From Ruegeria arenilitoris (GTDB taxonomy: Bacteria > Pseudomonadota > Alphaproteobacteria > Rhodobacterales > Rhodobacteraceae): DNA of 64,000 nucleotides. Numbering within the stretch: position 1 is the first letter of the stretch; every line of letters starts with the position of its first letter. A program made the position numbers and the translations under genes. The notes under the pieces are model-generated. The model did no database searches and was not told the origin of the DNA. It saw nothing but the letters and a program-made list of their open reading frames with translations. Positions 36,377 to 45,504 of this stretch are shown one piece after another. The stretch is from positions 248,001 to 312,000 of the forward strand of contig NZ_WQHP01000002.1 in the NCBI RefSeq assembly GCF_013035315.1. Reading direction: 5' to 3'.

Positions 36377-37162
36377 TTACGCTATATGGCGGCTGCCGGG
36401 TTCAGGGGGTGTTTCCCGCCCTCCAGCGAAACACTGCGCGATCGACATCCATTCGGTCGCGATCGGCCCTTCGACCCGAAGCGAGGTATCCGCGATGTTT
36501 CGCGTTTGCGCAGAAACCTGCGCAAACTCAACCGCTGATCCCGTGATACGATTGTCACCCGGCTCGCCAAACTCCCAAACGGCCCCGGACGGTGCGGTCA
36601 GCTCCAAATGAGGCATTGCGTCTGGTATCGACTTTCCATTGACCTGATAAGCCCAGCCAAATGTGTTGACGCCCAGGATGACGACATTTTTGATCCGGTC
36701 CTGTTCGACCCGTTCAACGCCTAGAATGTCGAACACCTCTTGCCCGTGTGCCCATGTCTCCATCTGGCGAGCGGTGATTGACGAGCGTACAGACATATCC
36801 GGCCCGGCCCATTTTACCCTATGCTTGGGATCCAGATCGGCCCAGCGTGATCCAATTTCAGTGTAGAGCGCCCGCCATTCATCGCGCAGCTCATCTCTGC
36901 GCAGAGTAATTGCCTCGTTTTCCGCTTTGCGCAGCCCCTCGGCCTTGGCTTTGGTGAACAAGGCACCGATGCGCGCCGTAAAAGCCTCGGGGTCTTGCAG
37001 AGACAGGTCAGCCATCTGGTTCCAGTAATGCAGGTGCACAAGGACGTCGTTCAATGTCCACCCTTTAAACTGCGTGGCCGTTTCCCATTGGTCGCCCGTT
37101 ACGTTGGCCAAGATGGCATACAGCGCCTCGCTCTCGTCCAGAAAGTCCTTTGCCTGTTGCAC
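36377..37162 (-). CDS. DinB/mycothiol-maleylpyruvate-isomerase-like metal-binding protein (TIGR03084-type)
   Basis: 261 residues. The four-helix DinB-type fold is suggested by LNDVLVHLHYWNQMADL and RQMETWAHGQEVFDILG, which supply the usual metal-binding histidines. The C-terminal half (APSGAVWEFGEPGDNRITGSAVEFAQVSAQTRN) matches the SCP2-like tail of this family. Such genes often sit beside acyl-CoA carboxylase clusters, as here; a thiol-dependent enzymatic role is possible but unproven. Confidence 0.8.
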   Translation of the reverse strand: MQQAKDFLDESEALYAILANVTGDQWETATQFKGWTLNDVLVHLHYWNQMADLSLQDPEAFTARIGALFTKAKAEGLRKAENEAITLRRDELRDEWRALYTEIGSRWADLDPKHRVKWAGPDMSVRSSITARQMETWAHGQEVFDILGVERVEQDRIKNVVILGVNTFGWAYQVNGKSIPDAMPHLELTAPSGAVWEFGEPGDNRITGSAVEFAQVSAQTRNIADTSLRVEGPIATEWMSIAQCFAGGRETPPEPGSRHIA

Positions 37163-37165
37163 CGC

Positions 37166-37396
37166 TTATTCCTCCAACGTTGCGTTCGGCCGTTCGATTG
37201 CGGCCAGATAGATTTCTTTAAAGTCCCGTACCACCACCGCCACCGAGGTTGCCTCGTCCATCAGGCCGCCCCCTGCCCGATCCAGTATGGGGTCAGTTGT
37301 TTGACCCTTATGCCGCCCGCCCGCGATACAGCCGCTGCGACGTATCGGCAGTGGCCGGGCGCAATGAGTGGGAACTCGATACCAAACCTTTGGCAT
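37166..37396 (-). CDS. Small hypothetical ORF between carboxylase and DinB-like genes
   Basis: A 76-codon frame filling a 248-base gap. The N-terminal half has no plausible protein character (many Arg, Cys, Pro). The last 31 residues (MDEATSVAVVVRDFKEIYLAA...) look protein-like and begin at an internal ATG, 37261. It could be a real 31-aa peptide, the stub of a lost gene or nothing. The spacing fits an operon. Confidence 0.25.
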   Translation of the reverse strand: MPKVWYRVPTHCARPLPIRRSGCIAGGRHKGQTTDPILDRAGGGLMDEATSVAVVVRDFKEIYLAAIERPNATLEE

Positions 37397-37410
37397 AGAT
37401 CCGAGTTCAT

Positions 37411-39384
37411 CTAGCTCTCATCGATCTCGATCATTACAGCTCCCATCGTAAGTTGCTGACCAGCAGACACATGAACGGCGCTGACGACCCCGTCCACAGC
37501 GGCCGTGATCTGGTGCTGCATCTTCATAGCTTCAAGCACGGCAAGACGCTCGCCTTTGGTCACCACCTGGCCGGGCTTCGCGGCCACTTCGATCAGCAGG
37601 CCTGGCATGGGGGCGATCACGCGTCCTCCGGCTTGGTCTGTTTCCCCACTCCGACCGGGGCGGAGGCGACTGAAGGCCAAACGCCGCGCGCCTATGGCGA
37701 GTTGGACCGTGTCATCACGGACCCGTGCAACGACCTCGACAGTCTGGTCGTTGATCTGCGCGCGAATTTTCCCGTTGTGGCATTTTGGAAGACTGATCTC
37801 GAACTTGTGGTCCTCAATCCAGACAGTCCAGCCGCCGGGGTGTGCGTTGGCGCGTGCCTTCGTCTGAACCTCTCCGCAGAGCAAATTTGCAGTCATCGGC
37901 GGCAAAGCGGCGCTGGACCAGCCGAGCTGATCCGGCGAAACATATCCGGCCATTGCCTTGGCATGCTCCTTGTCAGCCTCCAACAGCAACGCGAGCGCCA
38001 AAGCGACATCGCAGTCCTGGGCCGGCGCGGAAGGAAAGCCGTCGGGATAGGTCTGATCCAGAAAGTCAGTCGTTGCCTCCCCTGCCGCGAAAGTCTGATG
38101 TGCAAGCACATCGGCCAAAAACTCAGAATTCGTGACTGTCCCCAAAAGCTCCGTTTCCTTCACAGCCTTGATCAGCCTGTTTCGGGCCGTTTCGCGGTCC
38201 GGTCCATGCGCGATGATCTTTGCGAGCATGGGGTCGTAGAAAGGTGAGACCTCCTGCCCCGACTGAACCCCTGCATCCACGCGCACGCCCGGGCCGGTGG
38301 CAGGTTGCCACAAATCGACAGGGCCGGTTGCCGGTAGATACCCGTTGCTGGGGTCCTCGGCATAAAGGCGGACCTCAATGGCATGACCATCAAGCGATAC
38401 GTCTTCTTGTGAGATGGGCAGGGCATTGCCCTGTGCGATAGAGATCTGCAGCGCCACAAGGTCAAGGCCGGTGATCATTTCGGTCACCGGATGTTCAACC
38501 TGAAGGCGGGTGTTCATTTCCAGGAAATAGAAGGCGCCGGATGGCTCCAGCAGGAACTCGACGGTGCCGGCCCCGCGATAGTTGACCGCGCGGGCCGCCT
38601 CAATCGCCACCGCGCCCATTCTTGCGCGCATTTCTGGTGACAGCGTCGGGCACGGGGCTTCTTCTACCACCTTTTGATGGCGGCGCTGGACCGAGCAATC
38701 CCGTTCGCCTAAGTGAATGATGTTGCCCTGCCTATCCGCGAAGACCTGCAGCTCGACATGGCGTGCGTTGGAGATGGCTTTTTCCAGTATCAAAGCGCCC
38801 GAACCGAAGGCGTTTTCAGCCTCGGATCGCGCCAGGACAATTGCCTGAGGCAGAGCCAACGCATCCGAGACCAGACGCATCCCACGCCCACCGCCGCCCG
38901 CGGCGGCCTTGACCATAAGGGGAAACCCTATTTTGCCTGCCTCTGCGACAAGGACTGCGTCGGACTGATCCGCGCCCTCATACCCAGGCACGCAGGGCAC
39001 GTTTGCGGCGACCATCAGGCGTTTTGCATCGGCTTTGTCGCCCATCAAGCGAATAGCTTCGGAATCGGGACCGATAAAGATCAGACCGGCGGCCTCAACG
39101 GCTGCGACGAACTCGGCGTTTTCAGACAGAAAGCCATAGCCGGGATGGATTGCCCCTGCCCCGGCTTCCAGAGCTGCGGCGATGATCCGGTCACCATTCA
39201 AATAGCTGTCGCCAGCAGGCCCCTCGCCGATCCAGACGGTTACGTCCGCCAGCGCAACGTGCGGTGCCAGGGCGTCAGCGGTCGTGTAAACCGCTATGGT
39301 GCGCAGACCCATGGACCGGGCTGTCCGCAGGATACGCACAGCAATTTCACCACGGTTGGCAATCAAAACTGTGTCAAATGCCAT
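37411..39384 (-). CDS. Acyl-CoA carboxylase alpha subunit (biotin carboxylase + biotin carrier; AtuF/LiuD-type)
   Basis: 657 residues. The biotin carboxylase half has IANRGEIAVRILRTARSMG, the Gly-rich lid AAAGGGGRGMRLV and FLEMNTRLQVEHPVTE. A short linker domain is followed by the biotinyl domain with K621 in LEAMKMQHQ. It carboxylates biotin with bicarbonate and ATP for the adjacent carboxyltransferase. The presence of AtuA in the operon favours a geranyl-CoA or other methyl-branched enoyl-CoA substrate over the plain leucine route, but sequence alone does not settle this. Confidence 0.9.
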   Translation of the reverse strand: MAFDTVLIANRGEIAVRILRTARSMGLRTIAVYTTADALAPHVALADVTVWIGEGPAGDSYLNGDRIIAAALEAGAGAIHPGYGFLSENAEFVAAVEAAGLIFIGPDSEAIRLMGDKADAKRLMVAANVPCVPGYEGADQSDAVLVAEAGKIGFPLMVKAAAGGGGRGMRLVSDALALPQAIVLARSEAENAFGSGALILEKAISNARHVELQVFADRQGNIIHLGERDCSVQRRHQKVVEEAPCPTLSPEMRARMGAVAIEAARAVNYRGAGTVEFLLEPSGAFYFLEMNTRLQVEHPVTEMITGLDLVALQISIAQGNALPISQEDVSLDGHAIEVRLYAEDPSNGYLPATGPVDLWQPATGPGVRVDAGVQSGQEVSPFYDPMLAKIIAHGPDRETARNRLIKAVKETELLGTVTNSEFLADVLAHQTFAAGEATTDFLDQTYPDGFPSAPAQDCDVALALALLLEADKEHAKAMAGYVSPDQLGWSSAALPPMTANLLCGEVQTKARANAHPGGWTVWIEDHKFEISLPKCHNGKIRAQINDQTVEVVARVRDDTVQLAIGARRLAFSRLRPGRSGETDQAGGRVIAPMPGLLIEVAAKPGQVVTKGERLAVLEAMKMQHQITAAVDGVVSAVHVSAGQQLTMGAVMIEIDES

Positions 39385-39387
39385 TGG

Positions 39388-40182
39388 TCATCCCCCTGCC
39401 CAATTGGGTTTTCGTTTCTGAAAAAAGGCCGACATCCCCTCACGCGCTTCGTCCGACAACATGCGATCGGCAAAGCTTTCCGCCGCCTCTTGCCGTTGTT
39501 CCTCGCGGTTTTGGTAGGGCATCTGGATCAATTGTCGTTTGATCGCTGACATGGCTTGTGGCGCAGCGTCCAAAACACTGTTCTGGACGTCCGCCAGGGC
39601 ACAGTCCATGTCTCTGGTGGCAGTGATCTGATCCGCCAGACCCAATCCCAAAGCATCCTTCGCGTCGATCATTGCCCCGCTCAGTATCAAGCGCCGGGCG
39701 GCGGGCAATCCGATCCGGGCCACCACAAACGGAGCGATTTGCGCCGGCGTCAGACCGATGCGGGTTTCCGACAGGCCAAAGCGGGCCCCTTCACTGGCGA
39801 TGACCATATCGCCCGTGCAGACCATCCCGAAGCCACCGGCCATGGCCGCGCCTTCGACGACCATGACCGTGAATTGCGGCAGTGCTGCCATGGCATCAAA
39901 AAGGTCGGCGGCCTGCAGGCTTAGTCGGATGAAATCCTGCCGCGATGCACCGCCTTGCACGCCGGATTTGAAAGCTTTCAAATCGCCACCGGCGCAAAAC
40001 CATCCACCACGTCCACGGAATGTGACGCCCTGGATCGGCGCGTTTTGAAGCGCGGCGCACAGTTCCAGCAAGGCGTGTACGCGTTCTTGGGTCAGCGGGT
40101 TGCGTTTTTCCGGGTCGTTGAACCATACGGTCAGCCATCGACCCGTAAGCTCAAGGTCCAGATACGGCGAAGTTGGCAGCAT
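39388..40182 (-). CDS. Enoyl-CoA hydratase/isomerase family protein (AtuE-like)
   Basis: 264 residues of crotonase fold. Oxyanion-hole regions are RGRGGWFCAGGDLKAF and EGAAMAGGFGMVCTGDMVIA; the helix ARFGLSETRIGLTPAQIAPFV follows, and catalytic residues around ETRIGL fit a hydratase. In Atu/Liu pathways the equivalent enzyme hydrates the carboxylated enoyl-CoA. It lies three bases from the biotin carboxylase gene and two from the carboxyltransferase gene. Confidence 0.88.
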   Translation of the reverse strand: MLPTSPYLDLELTGRWLTVWFNDPEKRNPLTQERVHALLELCAALQNAPIQGVTFRGRGGWFCAGGDLKAFKSGVQGGASRQDFIRLSLQAADLFDAMAALPQFTVMVVEGAAMAGGFGMVCTGDMVIASEGARFGLSETRIGLTPAQIAPFVVARIGLPAARRLILSGAMIDAKDALGLGLADQITATRDMDCALADVQNSVLDAAPQAMSAIKRQLIQMPYQNREEQRQEAAESFADRMLSDEAREGMSAFFQKRKPNWAGG

Positions 40183-40184
40183 GA

Positions 40185-41804
40185 TCAGAACCTGTGAACG
40201 CCGTAAGAGGAGGGTTTGACCTTACGCGCGCGGGCCTCAAGGCAAGTTTCAAGGCAAAAGCCCAACACGCGGCGGGTGTCGCGTGGGTCGATGACTCCGT
40301 GATCAATGCACCGGCCCGAGGTGTAAAACGCGTTTTCTTGCCGGGTGAAATGTGCCGTGATCCCGGCTTTCTGCGCTGCCAGCGTCTTTTCGTCCGGTTC
40401 GATCCCTTTGCGTTTGAATCCCGCGCGCGCCACCATTTCCATCGTTCCAGCCGCCTGTTCGCCACCCATCACACCGGTTGCGGCGTTGGGCCATGCGAAC
40501 AGGAAATCAGGATCATAGGCATAACCGCACATGCCATAGTTTCCGGCCCCGAAACTGGCCCCGATATAGAGCGTGATTTTGGGCACATCGACCGAGGTCA
40601 CAGCCTGGATCATCTTGGCGCCATGTTTGATCATGCCGCCCTGCTCATACTGAGTGCCGACCATGAAGCCCGTGATATTGTTGAGGAAGATCAACGGAAG
40701 GTCGGCTTGCCCGCATAGCTGAATGAATTGCGAAGCCTTGTTGGCCCCTGCCGGGTCCAAGGGTCCATTGTTGCCAATAATGCCCACAGCAATCCCGTTG
40801 ATTGCGGCCTGCAGGCAGACAGTGGCCGAGCCGTAGTCCGGTTTGAAATCGTCGAAGTCCGAACCGTCCACGATACGCGCGACAACCTCGCGCACGTCAT
40901 AGGGAATGCGGTAATCAATCGGCACAATGCCCGCGATTTCCTCCACGTCGTACTTTGGTGGCTGTATCTCAAGACTACGGCGCTGCTGCAGAGATTTGTT
41001 CCAGTCCAATCGCGCCATCACACTTCGCGCCATTTCGATGCCATGAGCATCGTCCTCGGCCAGATAGTCCACAAGACCCGAGGTCGTCGCGTGCATCTCT
41101 GATCCACCCAGATCGCGATCATTGGCCTTTTCGCCCGTCGCCGCGTAGACCAATGCAGCCCCGGCCAGTGCGGCCATGCCGTTTTGCTTGACCCCGACCA
41201 CATAGTCGGCCAGGCCCGGCATATAAGCACCACCAGCAGTCGACGGTCCGTGCAGCACCGCGAGGTTGGGCAAGCCAGCGGCCGAATGGCGGGCCAGATT
41301 GCGAAACAGCTTGCCGCCATTGGCCCAGAACTCGACCTTGTACTCCATAAGGTTTGCCCCGGCGCTTTCCACCAGATGCACAAAGGGCAGGTTTTGTTTC
41401 AGGGCCATGTCTTGGGCGCTCAGGAAAGCGACGCCGGACATTTCAACCATGGCGCCTGCCTTGATACCTGCGTCATCAACGATGATCATGCAGCGCACAC
41501 CCGAGATGAAGCCGATCCCAATGATCAGCGAGGCACCCGGCACCGACTTTGCCGGGTCATCCGTATCGACGCAAAAACCTGCCAGACCATGCAGTTGCAA
41601 GAACGGCATGCCTGGGTCCAGCAGATGCGCCAAACGGTCACGAGGCGTGATCTGACCGCGCGCCTCCATCCGTTCGCGTCGTTTTTCTGACAGCGCAACG
41701 GGCCGTGCCTCTAGCGCGCGCATCTCATCGACGAGCGCCAGCATATCAGCCCGGTTCTTTGCAAAGGCCTCAGAGTCGCGGACAACCTGGCTGACAAAAC
41801 CCAT
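40185..41804 (-). CDS. Acyl-CoA carboxyltransferase beta subunit (AtuC/LiuB-type)
   Basis: 539 residues. The two crotonase-like halves are typical of MccB/LiuB: the acyl-CoA-binding half (SAGANLMEYKVEFWANGGKLF, GPSTAGGAYMPGLADYV) and the carboxybiotin half (NNITGFMVGTQYEQGGMIKHGAKM, GASFGAGNYGMCGYAYDPDF). With the 37411 alpha subunit it makes the holoenzyme. Its ATG overlaps the atuA stop by one base. Confidence 0.92.
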   Translation of the reverse strand: MGFVSQVVRDSEAFAKNRADMLALVDEMRALEARPVALSEKRRERMEARGQITPRDRLAHLLDPGMPFLQLHGLAGFCVDTDDPAKSVPGASLIIGIGFISGVRCMIIVDDAGIKAGAMVEMSGVAFLSAQDMALKQNLPFVHLVESAGANLMEYKVEFWANGGKLFRNLARHSAAGLPNLAVLHGPSTAGGAYMPGLADYVVGVKQNGMAALAGAALVYAATGEKANDRDLGGSEMHATTSGLVDYLAEDDAHGIEMARSVMARLDWNKSLQQRRSLEIQPPKYDVEEIAGIVPIDYRIPYDVREVVARIVDGSDFDDFKPDYGSATVCLQAAINGIAVGIIGNNGPLDPAGANKASQFIQLCGQADLPLIFLNNITGFMVGTQYEQGGMIKHGAKMIQAVTSVDVPKITLYIGASFGAGNYGMCGYAYDPDFLFAWPNAATGVMGGEQAAGTMEMVARAGFKRKGIEPDEKTLAAQKAGITAHFTRQENAFYTSGRCIDHGVIDPRDTRRVLGFCLETCLEARARKVKPSSYGVHRF

Positions 41805-43588
41805 CAGAAATCTCCTTGCTCGGAATTTGCGATCAGTCCCGCCGGGACCTTGACTGGTGTGGCAAGCAGGATTTGGGCAAAGCTTTTACCCTGCGCGTCA
41901 TTGCGCAGCGAAGCGACGCCGCCCCCGCCTAGAACTTCGTTCAGGACGATGTTCATCGCGTGCGTACCGGGCAGGTAGTACCGTTCGACGGAACCCGACA
42001 GAAAATCGGCAAAAACAGCTGACAACGTGTCCTCGGTCAATGCGGACCAGATATAGGGTAGGTAGGCTGGGCTACGCGCGATAACACCGATATTCGCTTT
42101 GTCACCTTTATCCCCGGATCTTGCCCAAGCCAGGTCTTCCAGCGGGCGTTCTTCCCAGTCCAACACACTCTGCTCGGCAGGTTTTGGGATATTGGCCCGG
42201 ACAGGCGCGGGGTTTTGCGGGGCGACTGGTGGAGAGTTGTAGGGAATGTCCTTTCCATCGACGGCCACCCGGTAAGTCAGTATGGTTTCTGGAACCAAAA
42301 ATGAGAACAGTGCCACCACCGGTGATGGCTTGGGGCGCCCGCCTCCGGTAAAGATGTGCATCCCCGGCGGCGTGGCCAGCGCGGCTCCGGTCAACTCTCG
42401 CAGGAACAGGCCCACGGCGCGGGGATCATCGTGCTTCACAGCCGCCTTGAACGAAATCTCTTCATAGTCCCCGTCGCCGGGCCGTCCACCGAACGCTTCG
42501 AACGAGACATCGCGGTAATCCGGCGCGCCCATCTGCTGCAGAACAGCGCGAGCGCGGTCCAGACCAGCTTGCGCAAAGACCTTTGCCTTTTGCCGGGCGT
42601 CGCGCCCATTGATCAGAAGGGTCAGACCCGCGCGGTATCCATCAGCCCAGGTCACAGACACTTTGAGCTGCCCGGTGGGCGCGCGCCCTTTCGCGCCCGT
42701 GACGCGTACCCGGTCAGGATCGGTTTGCTCGAGTTGAACGTTCGAAAAATCACAAATCACATCTGGCAGTGTATACGACTGCGGATCGCCGATCTCATAA
42801 AGCATCTGCTCGCAGACCGAAGCAGGTGTCACACAGCCTGTTGTGCCTTCGGGCTTGGTTAGAACAGCCGCGCCATCCGCGCTGATCTCGGCCACGGGGT
42901 ATCCGATCAGGGCGATATCGCCCGCCATCTCCCAATCGGTGAAATTACCGCCTGTCGATTGCGGGCCGCATTCCAGTAGATGGCCAGCCAGAGACCCTGC
43001 GGCGAGCAGATCATATTGGTCATGCTGCCAGCCAAAGTGATACATGCACGCCGCCAACGTCAGCGCGCTGTCCACGCAGCGGCCCGTGATGACAATGTCC
43101 GCCCCGGCCTGTAGCGCAGCTACTATCGGGCCCGCGCCGATGTATGCGTTTATCGATGCGATTTTGTCTTCACTGGGCATTGGCGCGCCCGAAAACATCT
43201 CGGTTCGGTCAGCAAACTCGGCCACACGCGGCATCAGGTCATCGCCTTCGACGACGGCAATCTTCAAATCCAGTCCAAGTTCAGCGGACATCACGCGCAA
43301 GGCCTCGGCGCAGGCGCTTGGATTGACGCCACCTGCATTTGACAAGACCTTCACCCCAGCCTCGGCGATCCGGGTCAGGTTTTGGGCCATGACGTCAGAA
43401 ACGAAGTCCGCCGCATACCCCTTTTGCGGATCCTTCAGGCGCGCGCGCGCCATGATAGACATCGTAATTTCAGCCAGGTAGTCGTAGACCAAGAAATCCA
43501 AGCCCGGCGTGCGCAGCAATTGCTGTGTGGCATGAGGGGCATCCCCCCAGAACCCGCTTGCTCCTCCGATCCGCAGAGGTTTCGTCAC
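41804..43588 (-). CDS. atuA: AtuA family protein (DUF1446, acyclic terpene utilisation)
   Basis: 594 residues. The DUF1446 core opens with IGGASGFWGDAPHATQQLL and continues with YLAEITMSIMARARLKDP, VLSNAGGVNPSACAEALR and ITGRCVDSALTLAACMYHFGW. A second domain at the C-terminus (LAWARSGDKGDKANIGVIAR and LNEVLGGGGVASLRNDAQGKSFAQ) is the AtuA ferredoxin-like fold usually fused or adjacent. AtuA is needed for citronellol/geraniol growth in Pseudomonas, but its reaction is unknown. First gene of the minus-strand carboxylase operon. Confidence 0.92.
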   Translation of the reverse strand: MTKPLRIGGASGFWGDAPHATQQLLRTPGLDFLVYDYLAEITMSIMARARLKDPQKGYAADFVSDVMAQNLTRIAEAGVKVLSNAGGVNPSACAEALRVMSAELGLDLKIAVVEGDDLMPRVAEFADRTEMFSGAPMPSEDKIASINAYIGAGPIVAALQAGADIVITGRCVDSALTLAACMYHFGWQHDQYDLLAAGSLAGHLLECGPQSTGGNFTDWEMAGDIALIGYPVAEISADGAAVLTKPEGTTGCVTPASVCEQMLYEIGDPQSYTLPDVICDFSNVQLEQTDPDRVRVTGAKGRAPTGQLKVSVTWADGYRAGLTLLINGRDARQKAKVFAQAGLDRARAVLQQMGAPDYRDVSFEAFGGRPGDGDYEEISFKAAVKHDDPRAVGLFLRELTGAALATPPGMHIFTGGGRPKPSPVVALFSFLVPETILTYRVAVDGKDIPYNSPPVAPQNPAPVRANIPKPAEQSVLDWEERPLEDLAWARSGDKGDKANIGVIARSPAYLPYIWSALTEDTLSAVFADFLSGSVERYYLPGTHAMNIVLNEVLGGGGVASLRNDAQGKSFAQILLATPVKVPAGLIANSEQGDF

Positions 43589-43606
43589 GCTACGTCTCTC
43601 CCATTT

Positions 43607-43643
43607 GGATCGCGATCCACGCTTTACAGACCGACTGTTCTGT
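43607..43643. promoter_or_regulatory. Candidate operators in the atuA/TetR divergent region
   Basis: Two symmetric elements lie in the 114-base gap: a perfect palindrome GGATCGCGATCC (43607-43618), and ACAGA-N8-TCTGT (43626-43643). The second has the size and ACCGACTG core of many TetR operators of beta-oxidation genes. Either could bind the adjacent TetR protein. Confidence 0.45.
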
Positions 43644-43702
43644 TTTTATGATTTGTCGATCGCATCGGTCAACAGTGAACTGCCGCCACGACGCCACGGA
43701 AC

Positions 43703-44344
43703 ATGATGAACATAGCATCAAAGAAACCCTCGGTTCAGGACCGCCGGTCGCGTGACATGCGGGCTAAGATCTGTAACGCGACCGTCGCCTGTCTGGATCA
43801 GCTTGGTTACGCCGAGACGACCTTTGCAAAAGTACAGGCCAAGGCAGGTATATCGCGCGGGGCAATTACGCATCATTTCCCCACCAAGCAGGCCTTGGTT
43901 GCGGCGACTGCGATGCGCCTTTTGGACAATGCGCAAACCCCGATCTGGAATCGGGGCCGACCCCCGCCCCCCGTTTATGAACTGATCATGTCGTCCTGGG
44001 CCAACATCGTGAACTCCTCTGGCGGGCGTGCCATTGTCGAGATCCTGGTCGCCTGCCGGACGGATACCGCCTTGTTTGGACTGTTGGAACAAAGCCTGCG
44101 CGACTGGGACAGGTCGAACTTGGATCTGATCTCGGGCCAGTACGTCAGCGTTACCGGAAGCCGCGAAGACACGGACCTTCTGTGGAGCATAGCGCGGAAC
44201 TTTTTGCGGGGACTTCTGCTGCACGAAAAATTCGTCTCGTCGCCCGAATACCTGACGCAGATGATGGATCGCTTTGCCCGCATGATGGAAAGCCAACTGC
44301 AGGTGCTGCCTGAAACACAAATACAGATCGAGGACGCCGAATGA
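43703..44344 (+). CDS. TetR/AcrR family regulator of the carboxylase cluster
   Basis: 213 residues. The HTH is ATVACLDQLGYAETTFAKVQAKAGISRGAITHHFPTKQAL (pattern across residues ~27-66). The C-terminal domain resembles the YsiA/FadR-type TetR_C (RGLLLHEKF). It is divergent from atuA and overlaps the acyl-CoA dehydrogenase by 4 bases, so it probably regulates both arms and its own operon, in response to an acyl-CoA. Confidence 0.88.
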   Translation: MMNIASKKPSVQDRRSRDMRAKICNATVACLDQLGYAETTFAKVQAKAGISRGAITHHFPTKQALVAATAMRLLDNAQTPIWNRGRPPPPVYELIMSSWANIVNSSGGRAIVEILVACRTDTALFGLLEQSLRDWDRSNLDLISGQYVSVTGSREDTDLLWSIARNFLRGLLLHEKFVSSPEYLTQMMDRFARMMESQLQVLPETQIQIEDAE

Positions 44345-45498
44345 CCCTGCCTTCCCCGTTCATGACGCCAGAACGCGATGCCTTTCGGCGAAACTTCAGC
44401 CGGTTTGTGGACGCTGAAATCAAACCCAATATCGAGCAGTGGGAAGCGGACTGTGGTATCCCGTGGGAATTGCACGCGAAGGTCGCAGAGTTCGGCGTTT
44501 TCGGATTTGGCATCCCCGAGGAATATGGGGGATTGGGGTTTGACAATGCCTTCATGCGCCACGACTACAGTGAGATCTTATTCGGCTGCGGCGCGTCCGG
44601 CATTGGCGCGGCACTTGGCGGACGGACGATTTCGATCAGTCCGATCGCCAAATTCGCCTCGGAAGAGTTCAAAAAGACAGTGCTTCCCGAAATCATCGCA
44701 GGCCGGATGATGTCATCATTGGGCATCACCGAACCCGGCGCGGGTTCGGACGTTGCCAATATCCAGACACGCGCCGAGTTTCAGGGAGGAAAATGGATTC
44801 TGAACGGTGAGAAAACCTATATCACCGGTGGAATGGATGCCGAGTGGTTCGTCATCGGCGCCCGAACCGGAGGGCAAGGCCTAGCTGGTATCTCACTGTT
44901 CCTGGTGCCCTATGACGCGCCGGGTTTCAGTCGTACACCACTGGGGCGCAAGATGGGTTGGCACAGTTCACAGCAGGCCACGCTACACCTCGACGATTGC
45001 GAAGTGGACCGCAGTGCTTTGCTTGGCCCCGAAAACAAGGGCTTCATCGCGATCATGAACAACTTCAACTTTGAACGCCTTGGGCTGACTTCTGCTTCGC
45101 TTGGTATGATGAAGCTTTGTTATTACAGCGCGCTGGAATGGGCGCGTGAGCGGGAAACCTTTGGCAAGCGACTGATCGAACATCAGGTAATCAATCACAA
45201 ATTCGCCGAGATGTCGGCCCGGATTGATATGAACGAGGCCTATATTGAGCGTATTTGCTGGGCCATAGAACAGGGTTTGATGCCCGTGGCAGAATTGGCA
45301 AAGGCCAAGGCACAGGCCACCAAGTCGCTGGAATTTGTCGCCTCTGAGGCGATGCAGGTCTTTGGAGGTGCCGCTTACATGCGGGGCAATCCGGTTGAGC
45401 GTGTGTGGCGTGAGATCAAGATCATGGCCATTGGCGGGGGTTCAGAAGAGATCATGCGCGATTTGGCCGTGCGTCAGATGGGATTGTTGGGCGAATAG
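44341..45498 (+). CDS. Acyl-CoA dehydrogenase (AtuD-like)
   Basis: 385 residues with all three acyl-CoA dehydrogenase domains. The FAD signature is SSLGITEPGAGSDVANIQTRAEF, the second is WILNGEKTYITGG, and the C-terminal helices are QVFGGAAYMRGNPVERVWREIKI. The catalytic base lies in the AAYMRGNPVERVWRE region typical of the IBD/AtuD branch. Probably oxidises the saturated branched acyl-CoA fed into the carboxylase. Co-translated with TetR. Confidence 0.88.
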   Translation: MTLPSPFMTPERDAFRRNFSRFVDAEIKPNIEQWEADCGIPWELHAKVAEFGVFGFGIPEEYGGLGFDNAFMRHDYSEILFGCGASGIGAALGGRTISISPIAKFASEEFKKTVLPEIIAGRMMSSLGITEPGAGSDVANIQTRAEFQGGKWILNGEKTYITGGMDAEWFVIGARTGGQGLAGISLFLVPYDAPGFSRTPLGRKMGWHSSQQATLHLDDCEVDRSALLGPENKGFIAIMNNFNFERLGLTSASLGMMKLCYYSALEWARERETFGKRLIEHQVINHKFAEMSARIDMNEAYIERICWAIEQGLMPVAELAKAKAQATKSLEFVASEAMQVFGGAAYMRGNPVERVWREIKIMAIGGGSEEIMRDLAVRQMGLLGE

Positions 45499-45504
45499 GT
45501 CGGT

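Noticed and set aside
38713..39549. 278-codon plus-strand ORF
   Set aside because: Antisense shadow of the biotin carboxylase and hydratase genes.
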